A stretch of 64,000 nucleotides of DNA. Origin: Phycisphaerae bacterium. Its GTDB lineage: Bacteria > Planctomycetota > Phycisphaerae > Phycisphaerales > SM1A02. The notes beneath the pieces are model-generated. The model was not told the origin of the DNA, did not search any database, and saw only the letters and a program-made list of their open reading frames with translations. This document shows positions 17,910 to 29,059 of the stretch, one piece after another. Within the stretch, counting starts at the first letter, position 1, and each line of letters starts with the position of its first letter. The stretch covers positions 1 through 64,000 of the forward strand of contig JAEUIU010000041.1 of assembly GCA_016795065.1 (NCBI GenBank). Reading direction: 5' to 3'. The translations under genes were made by a program, and so were the position numbers.

Positions 17910-18530
17910 GTGCGAGTCACCGCCCAAACCAAGCTGGATACTGATGCGGCCATTCGCGCCGCCGCCACGCGGCTCTTCGCCAAGAAGGGCGTTGAGGCGA
18001 CGAGCACCCGGGACATCGCTTCGGCAGCCAAGATCGCCGTCGGCACGCTCTTCAATTACTACGGCTCGAAGGAGTCGCTGGCGCTCTCGCTGGTCGCCGA
18101 AGCAATGGAGGTCGCTCGCGGCCCCAACGAAGTGTCGGCTGGCCGCACCGCCGAGGAAGACCTCTTCGCCCTCATGGCGAAGGTCTTGCGAGCGCTCGCT
18201 CCGATGCGGGCGCACCTGGTGGAGATCCTCGAGTCGGGCCTCTCGCCGCTCGCCAGCGCGTCGCTCCTGCCCGAAGCAGCGCGGATCCGTGAGATCCACC
18301 TAGCCGACGTCGTTGCGATCCTCCACTCCCACACGTTTGACGCTGCGGTCAATAGCGCGACCCTCCACCTCTACTGGGCCCTCTTCCTCGCTGTCCTCTC
18401 CTACTGGGCAACCGACGCCTCGCCATCGCAGGAAGACACGCGGGCCCTCATCGATCAAACCGTCCGAATGTTCGTGAGTTCGCTCCGCGCTCCGGACCAA
18501 CGCACCGCCAAGCAGGTCCCGTCCATGTGA
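17910..18530 (+). CDS. TetR/AcrR-family transcriptional regulator
   Basis: A 206-residue one-component regulator. The N-terminal helix-turn-helix is clear: AIRAAATRLFAKKGVEATST, then RDIASAAKIAVGTLFNYYGSKESL. The rest is an all-helical ligand/dimer domain. The GTG at 17910 has AAAAGGGG upstream; a GTG at 17880 is in frame but lies inside operator copy 2. Two palindromes flanking the probable promoter suggest it represses itself and the downstream ABC1 kinase, which begins 20 bases after its stop. Ligand unknown. Confidence 0.92.
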   Translation: MRVTAQTKLDTDAAIRAAATRLFAKKGVEATSTRDIASAAKIAVGTLFNYYGSKESLALSLVAEAMEVARGPNEVSAGRTAEEDLFALMAKVLRALAPMRAHLVEILESGLSPLASASLLPEAARIREIHLADVVAILHSHTFDAAVNSATLHLYWALFLAVLSYWATDASPSQEDTRALIDQTVRMFVSSLRAPDQRTAKQVPSM

Positions 18531-18550
18531 CGAGGAGAAAGGTGTTCGAG

Positions 18551-20020
18551 ATGACGACCACACCCACCGTTTCCGTCGCGGAAGCGCTCGCCCAACTTCC
18601 CGAGGAGCTTCAGCGAGGCACACCGCCAGACATCGCCGGCCCGTCGGCGCTTGCCCTGGCCATCGGGAGCACGGTTTCGGGGGACCGCTCGCAGGGTCGG
18701 CCTCCCATCGGGCGCTTCAGCCGCTTCTGGACGCTCGGCACGCTGCAGGGCAAGATCGCCGCAGGCTATGCCTTCTGGTGGTTCCGTTCGATGTGGCAGG
18801 GGACGGATGAACGGCAGCGTTCGCTCAACGAGCATCACCTCAGGGCCGCGGTGCAACTCCTTGGCACGATGTCCACCCTTCGGGGCGCGGTGATGAAGGT
18901 CGGACAGATGCTCGCCCACTGGCCCGGATGCGCGCCGGAGGAGTTCGCCGATGTCCTCGGTCGCTTGCACTTTGAAGCGCCGCCGATGCACGGAGCGCTG
19001 GTCCGTGAGCAGGTACACGCCGAACTTGGTTCCGACCCCGAGGTGCTCTTTGCCGAGTTCGATCTCGATCGGGCCTGCGCCGCATCGCTCGGTCAGGTGC
19101 ATCGAGCCCGCCTGCGCGACGGCCATCGACACAGCCACCATCCGGCCGTTGCGGTGAAGGTGCAATACCCCGGCATCGCCCGAACGATTCGGGATGACGT
19201 GGCCAACCTGCGTCTCCTCTTGGCGCCGCTCCGCATGGGAAGCGACGGGTCGAGCGTCATGGTCCAACTCGATGACATCGAGCGCATGCTGGCCCTGGAG
19301 ACGGATTACCTCGCCGAGGCGGAGAATCTCCGTCGCGCGTCCGAGGCGCTGGCGGGCATCGACGAGATCGTCGTGCCCGAGGTCCACGAGGAGCTGTCCA
19401 ACGCCCGAATCCTGACCATGCGTTGGCTGGACGGCGTCCATCTCCCGCACCTTCTCGCGGAGCGGCCCGACCAAGGGACGAGGAACCGCTGGGGAGCGCT
19501 CATTGCCCGGGCGGTCTTCCGGCTCGGCTACCGGGCACGGCTTCTTCACGCCGACATTCATCCCGGCAACTTCCTGTTCATGCCCGACGGGCGCCTCGGC
19601 CTGATCGACTTTGGATGCATGCGCCGCTACACGCAAGAGGAATACGACTACATGTGCGACGCCGAGCGGGCCGCGACCCTCTCACCCGAGGCGGTGCGCG
19701 AGCTCATCGTGCGCGGAAGTGACCTCACGCTCGCCCAGCAGGCCGATCCCGAGCGACTCCGACTCCTGACCGCCTGGTACGACTGGATCTGCGAGCCGAC
19801 TCTCACCGACCGGGCGTTCGACTTCGGCGATCGCCGCTACTTCGACCGCGGCATGAACATCTGGCGGGAGATTCTCATGCGTCGATACATCCGAACGCTG
19901 CCGATCAACAACTGGGTCGGCAAGGGCTTCATTGGCCTTCGGGCGATGCTCACCGGGCTCGGGGCACAGGTGCCGCTTGGACAGATCATGCGTGAGGAAA
20001 CCACCGTCAGCGGCCAGTGA
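18551..20020 (+). CDS. ABC1/UbiB (ADCK)-family atypical kinase
   Basis: A 489-residue protein-kinase-like ATPase of the UbiB/COQ8 family. Seen: the KxGQ motif (VMKVGQML, residues 116-119), the Ala-rich loop variant CAASLGQVHRA near 176-186, VAVKVQYPG (Lys203), LHADIHPGNF catalytic loop and LIDFG metal-binding motif. Classical members support ubiquinone synthesis. This one lacks an obvious C-terminal membrane helix pair and sits in an operon with a TetR regulator, not with ubi genes, so its lipid or quinone target is open. GAGGAGAAAGG supports the ATG at 18551 over an earlier GTG at 18527. Confidence 0.91.
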   Translation: MTTTPTVSVAEALAQLPEELQRGTPPDIAGPSALALAIGSTVSGDRSQGRPPIGRFSRFWTLGTLQGKIAAGYAFWWFRSMWQGTDERQRSLNEHHLRAAVQLLGTMSTLRGAVMKVGQMLAHWPGCAPEEFADVLGRLHFEAPPMHGALVREQVHAELGSDPEVLFAEFDLDRACAASLGQVHRARLRDGHRHSHHPAVAVKVQYPGIARTIRDDVANLRLLLAPLRMGSDGSSVMVQLDDIERMLALETDYLAEAENLRRASEALAGIDEIVVPEVHEELSNARILTMRWLDGVHLPHLLAERPDQGTRNRWGALIARAVFRLGYRARLLHADIHPGNFLFMPDGRLGLIDFGCMRRYTQEEYDYMCDAERAATLSPEAVRELIVRGSDLTLAQQADPERLRLLTAWYDWICEPTLTDRAFDFGDRRYFDRGMNIWREILMRRYIRTLPINNWVGKGFIGLRAMLTGLGAQVPLGQIMREETTVSGQ

Positions 20021-20079
20021 GGTCGTCCGCCGGTCACCGCCTGTCAGAGGGACGCACTTCAGCGATACTGCCACGTCCC

Positions 20080-22339
<2,260 letters not shown>

Positions 22340-22348
22340 CCAATTACG

Positions 22349-25300
22349 TTAGGCGGCGGCCCGTCGGGTCTGGACGATCCAGGCCGAGCAACTCTCCAGG
22401 AGAACGTTGCGGTCGATCGGCTTGGTCACGTAGTCGTCGCAACCGGCTTCGAGACATCGCTCGCGATCCTCCGCCATCGCATGGGCGGTGAGGGCGATGA
22501 TCGGGATCGTCGATCCGCGCTTCCGGAGCGTGGTGGCCAGGGTGTAACCGTCCATTTCCGGCATCTGCATGTCCGTCACCAGGAGGAGGTAGGGTGATCC
22601 CGAGCGTTCGGCCTGCTCCAGCATGGAAAGAGCCACGACTCCGTTGTCAGCGATGTCGACCGTTGCCCCGGCCTTGCGAAGGTGATGCGAGATGAGCCGT
22701 TGGTTGTCCGGGCCATCCTCGGCAAGGAGGATGCGGCCTCGGAGATCAGCGGGAGGCGGAAGAGTTCCGACGGTCGGGGTGGTCGATGCGGCGATGGTGA
22801 GGGCGTCGATGTGGTCGACGGTCAGGGCCCCTGCGATGGGGAGGAGCGGCAGATCGAGTCGGAAGCACGAGCCTTCTCCCGGAACGGATCGTGCGAGCGA
22901 GACGCTGCCGCCCAAGAGCTTCGCGAGCCGCCCCGAGATCGCCAGGCCAAGGCCGGTACCGCCGAAACGCCGGGTCACCGTGCCGTCGCCCTGACTGAAG
23001 GCTGCGAAAAGGTTGCGGGTTTGGGCCGCCGTCAGGCCGGGGCCGGTGTCCTCCACGTCAATGACCAACCGTCGGTCATCGTTGGTGCCGTCGACGCTGA
23101 CCAAGATCGTGATGGCACCCTGCTCGGTGAACTTCGCGGCGTTGCCGGCGATGTTCATGAGAATCTGGCGCAAGCGGGTCGGATCGCAGGTGATCCGATC
23201 GGGGATCGGCGTGCAGAGACGTGTCGCGAACTGAACGCCGCGCGAGGCGGCGCGCGGTCGGACCAGGCTCTCGACCTCGGCGAGGATGCGCACCAACGGC
23301 GTTTCGATGCGCTCGACCGTCATCCGGCCGGCCTCGATCTTGGAGATGTCCAGGATGTCGTTGATGACCGTGAGAAGGTGCGAGCCCGCGGCGCGAATCG
23401 TGTCGATCGCCGCGAGGCGCCGCTCCGGTGCCGCCTTGACGTCGCCATCATCGCGCAGGAGATCCGCGTAGCCCAAGATCGCCGTCAGCGGCGTCCGGAT
23501 CTCGTGGCTCATGTTGGCCAGGAAGTCGCTCTTGGCCCGGTTCGCGGCTTCGGCCGCGACGCGAGCCGAGGCGAGCTCCTCTTCGGCGAGCTTCCGTTCG
23601 GTGATGTCGCGCGAGGAGCAGAGGATCCGATCGACGCGCCGAGAGCGATCGCCGGCGCTGCCGGAAAGGACGGGAATCGCTTGCATGTCGAGCCAGAGGG
23701 TGCCGCCACGGGCGGTGTCCATGCGAACTTCGAGTCGGGCGGTCTCACCGTTGCGGCAGCGGAGCACCGCATCGGCGAGGGCTTCCGCATCGGCGGTGCG
23801 GTAGTGAGTATTCAGCGGGGCCGACTCGAGGTCCGATGTGGTCCAGCCGGTCAGGCGTTCGAAGGAAGGCGAGACGTAGAGCGTCCGGCCGGTCGCCGTG
23901 GAGAGGTGAACGATGTCGTTACTGTTTTCCACAAGCAAGCGGAAGAGCTCTTCGCTTCGGCGCGTGCGCTCTTGGGCAAGAAGGCGTCCGACGGCAACCC
24001 CGAGGTACGCCCCGGCCGAGTGGGCCGCCTGCAGCACCTTTGGCGTGATCGCGCCTGGAACGTCGGAGTAGACCATGAGCTTTCCGGCCACTCCGTTCTC
24101 CGTGATGACTGGAATGAACGCGAGGGAACGAATGCCTTCCTCAACGAAGAGATCCCGGAAGGCCGAGAGGCTCTCGTCGCGGGAGACGTCCTCGATGGCG
24201 ATCGGTTCGGCGTGCGGCGTGCCGGCGGTCCATGGACAGTGCCCGTCGACGGTCCTTCGATAGCGTTCGCTGATGCCTCGCCAGCCGACGAAGTGACAGA
24301 GGCCATCATCGCCAAAGAGGAGAACGGCGGAACGGGTCATGCCCGTCATCGCCTCCAGTGCGTCGTTGACGGCCCGCGCCGCCTCGACCGAGTCTCCGGC
24401 CCGCGCCAACCTGGTGGCCAGGTCGAGTGCCGCGGATTGGGACCGTTCGGCGGCCTTCCGTTCGGTCACGTCGCGAAGGAACGCGCTGAACTCAAAGCCA
24501 GAACCGGTCCGAATCGCCGTGATCGCCAACTCGACCAGAAGACGTGTTCCGTCCTTGCGGCAGGATGGGACCTCGATGCGCTGGTTGAGGACACGGCTCT
24601 CGCCGGAGGCCAGAAACCGCTGAAGCCCACAACGGTGGGCGTTTCGGAGTTCCGGTGGAATGACGAGCTCTTCCATCGGCTGACCGATCGCTTCGGCAGC
24701 CGACCAGCCGAAGGTCCGCTCGGCCTGGGCGTTCCACGCCGTCACGAGACCTTGGCTGTTCATGCTGACCACCGCGTCGAGGGCGGTGTCGATCACGAGG
24801 CGTGTTCGTTCCTCGCTCTCCTTCAGTTGGACCTCGATTGCTTCGCGCCGGGTGATGTCGTCCCGAAGCTCAACAGTCATTTCGGCGGCGAGTGCCGTGG
24901 CCCGCTCCCGTGCGGCGCCGATGGAGCCGGTGAAGCTGGCCAAGAGTGCGGCGATCAGGAGGCCAAGGGAGAGGGCGGCGACGCTGGTGGTATCCCACGA
25001 GTCGGAGAGGGTCCCGGGGGTGGCCGTAACGCGCACCGACCAGGCCCGCCCGGAGAGTGTCATGGTCTCCTCGTGCGCCATCGGGGCGCTCTGGCTTGAC
25101 GCGACAGCCGAACCCGTCGCATACAGCGCGCGGCCCGTCGCGGCGTCGCGAACCTCGACGTCGATGAGGCCATCGCTCATCGCCACCAGTCCGGACAAGG
25201 CGCTTCGGACATCGAGCGGCTGAAAGAGCCAGCCGATCAGAGCCTCGAGACGCTGGGACTCCGTCTGCGTCGGAGCTTGGTTTCGGTAGAAGGGGGTGAC

Positions 25301-26107
25301 CATGAGCACCTCGTCACCTCCCGAAAGGGACGTGGTGGGGGCGCTCAGGGACGTGGCGCCGGTGCGTGCGGCGACCTCGGAGGCAGTCAGGAACGCCGGA
25401 TCAGAAGTCAGGTCGAGTCCCGTGGGATTCGCTTGAGAGGTGAATGACTCGAAGAACTTCACCAACAGGAGCGACTCGCGCCCCGCGTCGGCGGTGACGG
25501 CGAAGTCGGGGGCATCGTCCGCTCGCTGGGCGGCGACGAATGCGTCGAGCTGCGGACGGGGGACGCGCTCGACAAAGCCGAGCGGAGCACACTCGGTCGC
25601 GGAGAGTCCGACGCGCTGGGCTTGGGCATAGGCCCGGAACTCGCCACGCTCGACGGACTTGCTGGCGGCGAAGAGGCCGCGGGCGCTTCCGATGGTGTGG
25701 ACGAAACTGTCGGTTCGGCTCGCGACCTCGAGGGTGGCTCGTTCGGCCAGCCGCTCGAATCGCTCGATCGCATCGCGGTGGCTCGCGGCGCGGATCGAGG
25801 TCACGCCCCAGCAGGTCACGGCCGTACAGAGGGCGAAGACGATGAGGGCCTGAACCCGGGCGACGGAGCGATTGACGGCCTTGACTGCGGGATTCGACAG
25901 GTCGTGGCGTCGGGCCATGCTGTCAAGTCGCCATGCGATCAGCGGAGCGGCGACGAGCGACAGGAGAAACGTGTCGAGGAGGCCACTCTGAAGATCGCTC
26001 GCATGAGGCGCAATGGCCGGCAGGATCATCATGACGGCGAGTTCAGCCGCTGCGATGATGCAGAGGATCTCAGCGACCATCCGACTGATGCCGACCTGAC
26101 GCGTCAT
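22349..26107 (-). CDS. Hybrid sensor histidine kinase (CHASE-PAS-GAF-PAS-HisKA-HATPase-REC)
   Basis: A 1,252-residue membrane sensor. Two or three N-terminal helices (to about residue 105), a periplasmic CHASE-like domain (about 110-370, LGFVERVPR...), a further helix near 385, a PAS domain (RLVIDTALDAVVSMNSQG), a GAF domain (about 520-690), a second PAS (FRLLVENSNDIVHLS), HisKA with NMSHEIRTPL (phospho-His near 866), HATPase with DVEDTGPGL and FGGTGLGLAI, and a receiver with LLLVTDMQMPEMDGY (Asp near 1178) and YVTKP. All phosphorelay residues are intact. AAGGAG supports the start at 26107. No cognate Hpt or output regulator is nearby. It converges on tpl with a 9-base gap. Confidence 0.94.
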   Translation of the reverse strand: MTRQVGISRMVAEILCIIAAAELAVMMILPAIAPHASDLQSGLLDTFLLSLVAAPLIAWRLDSMARRHDLSNPAVKAVNRSVARVQALIVFALCTAVTCWGVTSIRAASHRDAIERFERLAERATLEVASRTDSFVHTIGSARGLFAASKSVERGEFRAYAQAQRVGLSATECAPLGFVERVPRPQLDAFVAAQRADDAPDFAVTADAGRESLLLVKFFESFTSQANPTGLDLTSDPAFLTASEVAARTGATSLSAPTTSLSGGDEVLMVTPFYRNQAPTQTESQRLEALIGWLFQPLDVRSALSGLVAMSDGLIDVEVRDAATGRALYATGSAVASSQSAPMAHEETMTLSGRAWSVRVTATPGTLSDSWDTTSVAALSLGLLIAALLASFTGSIGAARERATALAAEMTVELRDDITRREAIEVQLKESEERTRLVIDTALDAVVSMNSQGLVTAWNAQAERTFGWSAAEAIGQPMEELVIPPELRNAHRCGLQRFLASGESRVLNQRIEVPSCRKDGTRLLVELAITAIRTGSGFEFSAFLRDVTERKAAERSQSAALDLATRLARAGDSVEAARAVNDALEAMTGMTRSAVLLFGDDGLCHFVGWRGISERYRRTVDGHCPWTAGTPHAEPIAIEDVSRDESLSAFRDLFVEEGIRSLAFIPVITENGVAGKLMVYSDVPGAITPKVLQAAHSAGAYLGVAVGRLLAQERTRRSEELFRLLVENSNDIVHLSTATGRTLYVSPSFERLTGWTTSDLESAPLNTHYRTADAEALADAVLRCRNGETARLEVRMDTARGGTLWLDMQAIPVLSGSAGDRSRRVDRILCSSRDITERKLAEEELASARVAAEAANRAKSDFLANMSHEIRTPLTAILGYADLLRDDGDVKAAPERRLAAIDTIRAAGSHLLTVINDILDISKIEAGRMTVERIETPLVRILAEVESLVRPRAASRGVQFATRLCTPIPDRITCDPTRLRQILMNIAGNAAKFTEQGAITILVSVDGTNDDRRLVIDVEDTGPGLTAAQTRNLFAAFSQGDGTVTRRFGGTGLGLAISGRLAKLLGGSVSLARSVPGEGSCFRLDLPLLPIAGALTVDHIDALTIAASTTPTVGTLPPPADLRGRILLAEDGPDNQRLISHHLRKAGATVDIADNGVVALSMLEQAERSGSPYLLLVTDMQMPEMDGYTLATTLRKRGSTIPIIALTAHAMAEDRERCLEAGCDDYVTKPIDRNVLLESCSAWIVQTRRAAA

Positions 26108-26305
26108 GAGGCTCTCCTTGTGGAAGGCCGACGCGGCGCGTCGATCCGTTCCACCGGCGCGCGCCGACACTCCTGCGGCCACGCCCGGTCGTTATCGGCG
26201 TGCGGCGAGCCTGCTTGAGTCTCTCCCGGAACTCGCTCCCTGATTGTGGTGATTGGGTCGAACGCGACGCCCTGCGAAAGGGTCGCGGTACACTCCGCGA
26301 CCCCA

Positions 26306-27202
26306 ATGGCCCAATCCGCCTCCAAAACCGGTTACGGCGACCTGCCGAAGGAATTCCGCACCTACGCAACAAGCGCGATCGCGATCGTGCCGGTGCCCTT
26401 TGATGGCACCAGCACGTGGAAGAAGGGAGCCGACAAGGGCCCCGCCGCACTGCTGGAAGCGAGCGCCAACATGGAGCTCTTCGACATCGAGACCGAGTCG
26501 GAGGTCTACCGCCGTGGCATCCACACCTTGCCGGCGATCAAGCACAAGGGCGACCCGGCAGGACTCGCTCCGAAGGTGTGCAAGGCGGTGGGCAAGGTCT
26601 TCGCCGACGGCAAGTTCCCGGTGACCCTAGGGGGTGAGCATTCGATTTCGGTCGGTGCGTTTCAGGCGGCCGCCGCGCGGTGGTCGGACCTTTCGATCCT
26701 CCAGATCGACGCCCACGGCGATACGCGAGAATCCTTTCATGGATCCAAGTTCAACCATGCCTGCGTGATGGCTCGGGCAAGGGAACTCTGCCCGATTACC
26801 CAGGTCGGCATTCGAGCCATCGATGCCAGCGAGTATCCGGCGATGGACAAGCGGCGGGTCTTCTGGGGCCACGATCTCCACGAACGGACCGACGACAAGT
26901 GGATCGACACCGTCGTGAACCAGCAGTCCAAGCATGTCTATGTGACTATCGATCTCGATGCCTTCGATCCAAGCTTGGTCGGCGGCACAGGTACAACGGA
27001 GCCAGGCGGCCTGAACTGGCGCCAGGTGAACGAACTTATCCGCCGCGTCAGCGCACGCCGTACGGTGGTCGGCTTCGACGTGGTGGAGCTTCTGCCGGCG
27101 CCGGGCCAATGGGCCAGCGACATGCTCGCGGCAAAGCTCGTCTACCGGTTCCTCAGCGAGGTGTTTGAGCGGGGCTCCGAACGGCTCCGCTCCAAGAAGT
27201 GA
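26306..27202 (+). CDS. Agmatinase/arginase-family ureohydrolase
   Basis: A 298-residue dimanganese enzyme that hydrolyses a guanidino group to release urea. Metal ligands are intact: GGEHS (His112), DAHGD (Asp135, His137, Asp139) and TIDLDAFDPS (Asp216, Asp218). The overall pattern (VPVPFDGTSTWKKGADKGPAALLE, FHGSKFNHACVMAR, GFDVVELLPAPGQ) is closest to agmatinase (speB type), giving putrescine, but other guanidino substrates cannot be excluded. Divergent from the hybrid kinase. The start at 26306 gives the normal family length; there is an alternative ATG/GTG 20 codons upstream. Confidence 0.88.
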   Translation: MAQSASKTGYGDLPKEFRTYATSAIAIVPVPFDGTSTWKKGADKGPAALLEASANMELFDIETESEVYRRGIHTLPAIKHKGDPAGLAPKVCKAVGKVFADGKFPVTLGGEHSISVGAFQAAAARWSDLSILQIDAHGDTRESFHGSKFNHACVMARARELCPITQVGIRAIDASEYPAMDKRRVFWGHDLHERTDDKWIDTVVNQQSKHVYVTIDLDAFDPSLVGGTGTTEPGGLNWRQVNELIRRVSARRTVVGFDVVELLPAPGQWASDMLAAKLVYRFLSEVFERGSERLRSKK

Positions 27203-27503
27203 CGTGAGGCCAACGAAGGGGGGGTGAGCTGGATGCCTCGGCGTCAATCCGGGGGACTTTTTGGTTCGCTCCGCATTCGCATTCGGTGAGTTCTCTTTCC
27301 GAGCCCATCACCGGATCTTTGATGAAGTTCATTTGCGGTCGATGCCGAGAACACCGTAGCATGGCCCCCGCCGTGGGAGTCGGTGTCGTTGGGCGAGCCG
27401 GGAGTGTCCCGGTTTGTTTCCCTCGACGGCGACCCCGAAGATCGAGCAGCCTGTTTGGGTCGGTTGTGCCCCGCGGCGAGAGGCTGAGAGCGAGTGACGT
27501 TGC
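27203..27503. other. 301-base spacer between agmatinase and glycosyltransferase genes
   Basis: No gene. A small hairpin at 27398-27412 (CCGGGA, GTG loop, TCCCGG) followed by TTTGTTTC could be a weak terminator on the plus strand, about 195 bases past the agmatinase stop. Nothing else was recognised. Confidence 0.4.
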
Positions 27504-28730
27504 ATGTCCGAGCGCGTTCTGGTTGAACGATCGAACTCGCCCGCGCCTGGGTCTGTCATGACCCGGCGCGAGCCCACCGCCTCGGACGTCCGTTGGGACG
27601 TTTCGCTGATCGGCTTTGGACTGCCCTCCGATCCGCGGACCTTCAGCGGGTACGCGTTCAATCTCATGCGAGGGCTCTCCGCTGAGGGGCACCTTCGACG
27701 GGAATTCAGTGCGAAGAACATGCGGGTATCGGACGCCTTCGGTGCCGCCCTTCGACTTGATCGCCTGTTGCCGCGACCCAAGCTCTCGATCTCGCGACGG
27801 TGGATGTGGAGCGTGCGCGGCAGCCGGATCCTCTCCGAGCGGCTCAACGCCCAGATCGAGGCGTCGGGTGACCGCGGAGCATTCCTTGAGGTCGGCACGC
27901 TGGTGAAAGTCGATCCGCGATTCGGCCCGCACTACCAACTCACCGACATGACCATCGCCCAGGCCCGACGGGCCGGGCACTTCGCCATCGGCCGCCTCTC
28001 ACCCAAGGAGATGGATGAGGCCGAACGCGTGCAGCACGACATCATCGCGTCGGCGAAGCACCTCTTCGTACTCAGCGACTGGACGGCCGAGAGCGTTGCC
28101 CGCGATTGCGGAGTCCCGCGCGAACGAATCACCGTCGTCTTCGCGGGATCGAATCTTGTGGTGCCGGCCGATCTGGTCGGACGCGTCAAGCGGCTCGCCA
28201 ACCAGATCCTCTTCGTCGGTTTCGACTGGAAGCGAAAGGGCGGCCCGCTGCTCCTGGAGGCTTTCGCCACGGTGCGGAAGGCGATCCCCGATGCGACCCT
28301 TCGCGTCGTCGGGTGCGATCCCTTCGCCGAGTCGGCGCCGGTCGAGGGCGTGATCGTCGAGGGCAAGCTCGATCGCCGCGATCCGGCCCAGTACGAGCGA
28401 CTTTGCCGCTGCTACCTCGAGTCCTCCTGCTTCTGCCTGCCCAGTGAGTTCGATCCCTTCCCCAACGCGATCATCGAGGCGATGGGGGTCGGTGTGCCGG
28501 CCGTGGCCTTCGACAACGGCAGCCGTCGTGAGGCGATCCAGCACGGCGAGTGCGGGTTGCTTGCGGCGTCAGGGAATGTGCAGGACCTCGCGACGCAACT
28601 CATCGCGATTCTCAGCGACCCGGTCCGCGCCGCGGCGATGGGAAAGGCCGCCGAGGAACGCGTGCAGCGCGAGTTCACGTGGCGACGGGTGGTCGAACGC
28701 ATCGGCACCGTTGTGCACGCGGCGACCTGA
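27504..28730 (+). CDS. Family 4-type glycosyltransferase
   Basis: A 408-residue GT-B fold glycosyltransferase. The C-terminal nucleotide-sugar half is clear: LFVGFDWKRKGGPLLLEAFATVRKAIPDATLRVVG, CYLESSCFCLPSEFDPFPNAIIEAMGVGVPAVAFDNG and a following EAIQHGECG. The N-terminal acceptor half is less conserved. Donor and acceptor sugars are unknown. It stands alone between unrelated genes. An in-frame ATG at 27558 is an alternative start. Confidence 0.88.
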   Translation: MSERVLVERSNSPAPGSVMTRREPTASDVRWDVSLIGFGLPSDPRTFSGYAFNLMRGLSAEGHLRREFSAKNMRVSDAFGAALRLDRLLPRPKLSISRRWMWSVRGSRILSERLNAQIEASGDRGAFLEVGTLVKVDPRFGPHYQLTDMTIAQARRAGHFAIGRLSPKEMDEAERVQHDIIASAKHLFVLSDWTAESVARDCGVPRERITVVFAGSNLVVPADLVGRVKRLANQILFVGFDWKRKGGPLLLEAFATVRKAIPDATLRVVGCDPFAESAPVEGVIVEGKLDRRDPAQYERLCRCYLESSCFCLPSEFDPFPNAIIEAMGVGVPAVAFDNGSRREAIQHGECGLLAASGNVQDLATQLIAILSDPVRAAAMGKAAEERVQREFTWRRVVERIGTVVHAAT

Positions 28731-28748
28731 GCTGGCGAACTCATCCCG

Positions 28749-29012
28749 TCAGATGCTTCGCCGGGCCTCAAATGCACGGCGATTCGTGCCGCCCTCACCA
28801 ACCGGCACCTCCAACGACGCCCCGCATCGGGGGCAGCGGCCGTTGTACTGCGTGCCGTCAGCAGACTTGGTCAGCCGGCCGTAGACGTGACAGCAGCGGT
28901 ACCAGATCTGAAGGAAGGGACGCCGCGGGCCCATCGGCTCCGGCGCGGGCGGACCGTGGGGCGGCTGGGGCTGCCCGATGCCTTGGATGTCGACCCGATC
29001 GCGGGGATCCAT
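28749..29012 (-). CDS. Small zinc-ribbon-like protein
   Basis: An 87-residue protein. A Pro-rich N-terminus (PQPPHGPPAPEPMGP) is followed by WYRCCHVYGRLTKSADGTQY and NGRCPRCGASLEVPVGEGGT. Cys40, Cys41 and His42 together with Cys60 and Cys63 could bind one zinc ion. The composition is unlike a chance frame, and the segment has the look of a conserved planctomycete small protein. Converges on the glycosyltransferase with an 18-base gap. Function unknown. Confidence 0.7.
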   Translation of the reverse strand: MDPRDRVDIQGIGQPQPPHGPPAPEPMGPRRPFLQIWYRCCHVYGRLTKSADGTQYNGRCPRCGASLEVPVGEGGTNRRAFEARRSI

Positions 29013-29059
29013 GCCCTCTGCATCGGCGGATTGGCCTTCCGAACTTCAAGGCTCGGACA

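Noticed and set aside
22682-25099. An 805-codon open frame on the plus strand opposite the hybrid histidine kinase
   Set aside because: Antisense shadow: the minus strand encodes an uninterrupted kinase with all phosphorelay motifs, and the plus frame has no recognisable domain and the Arg/Gly/Ala/Asp bias of GC-rich complements.
27398-27420. Hairpin as terminator of the agmatinase gene
   Set aside because: A 6-bp stem nearly 200 bases past the stop is too weak and distant to list as a separate feature.
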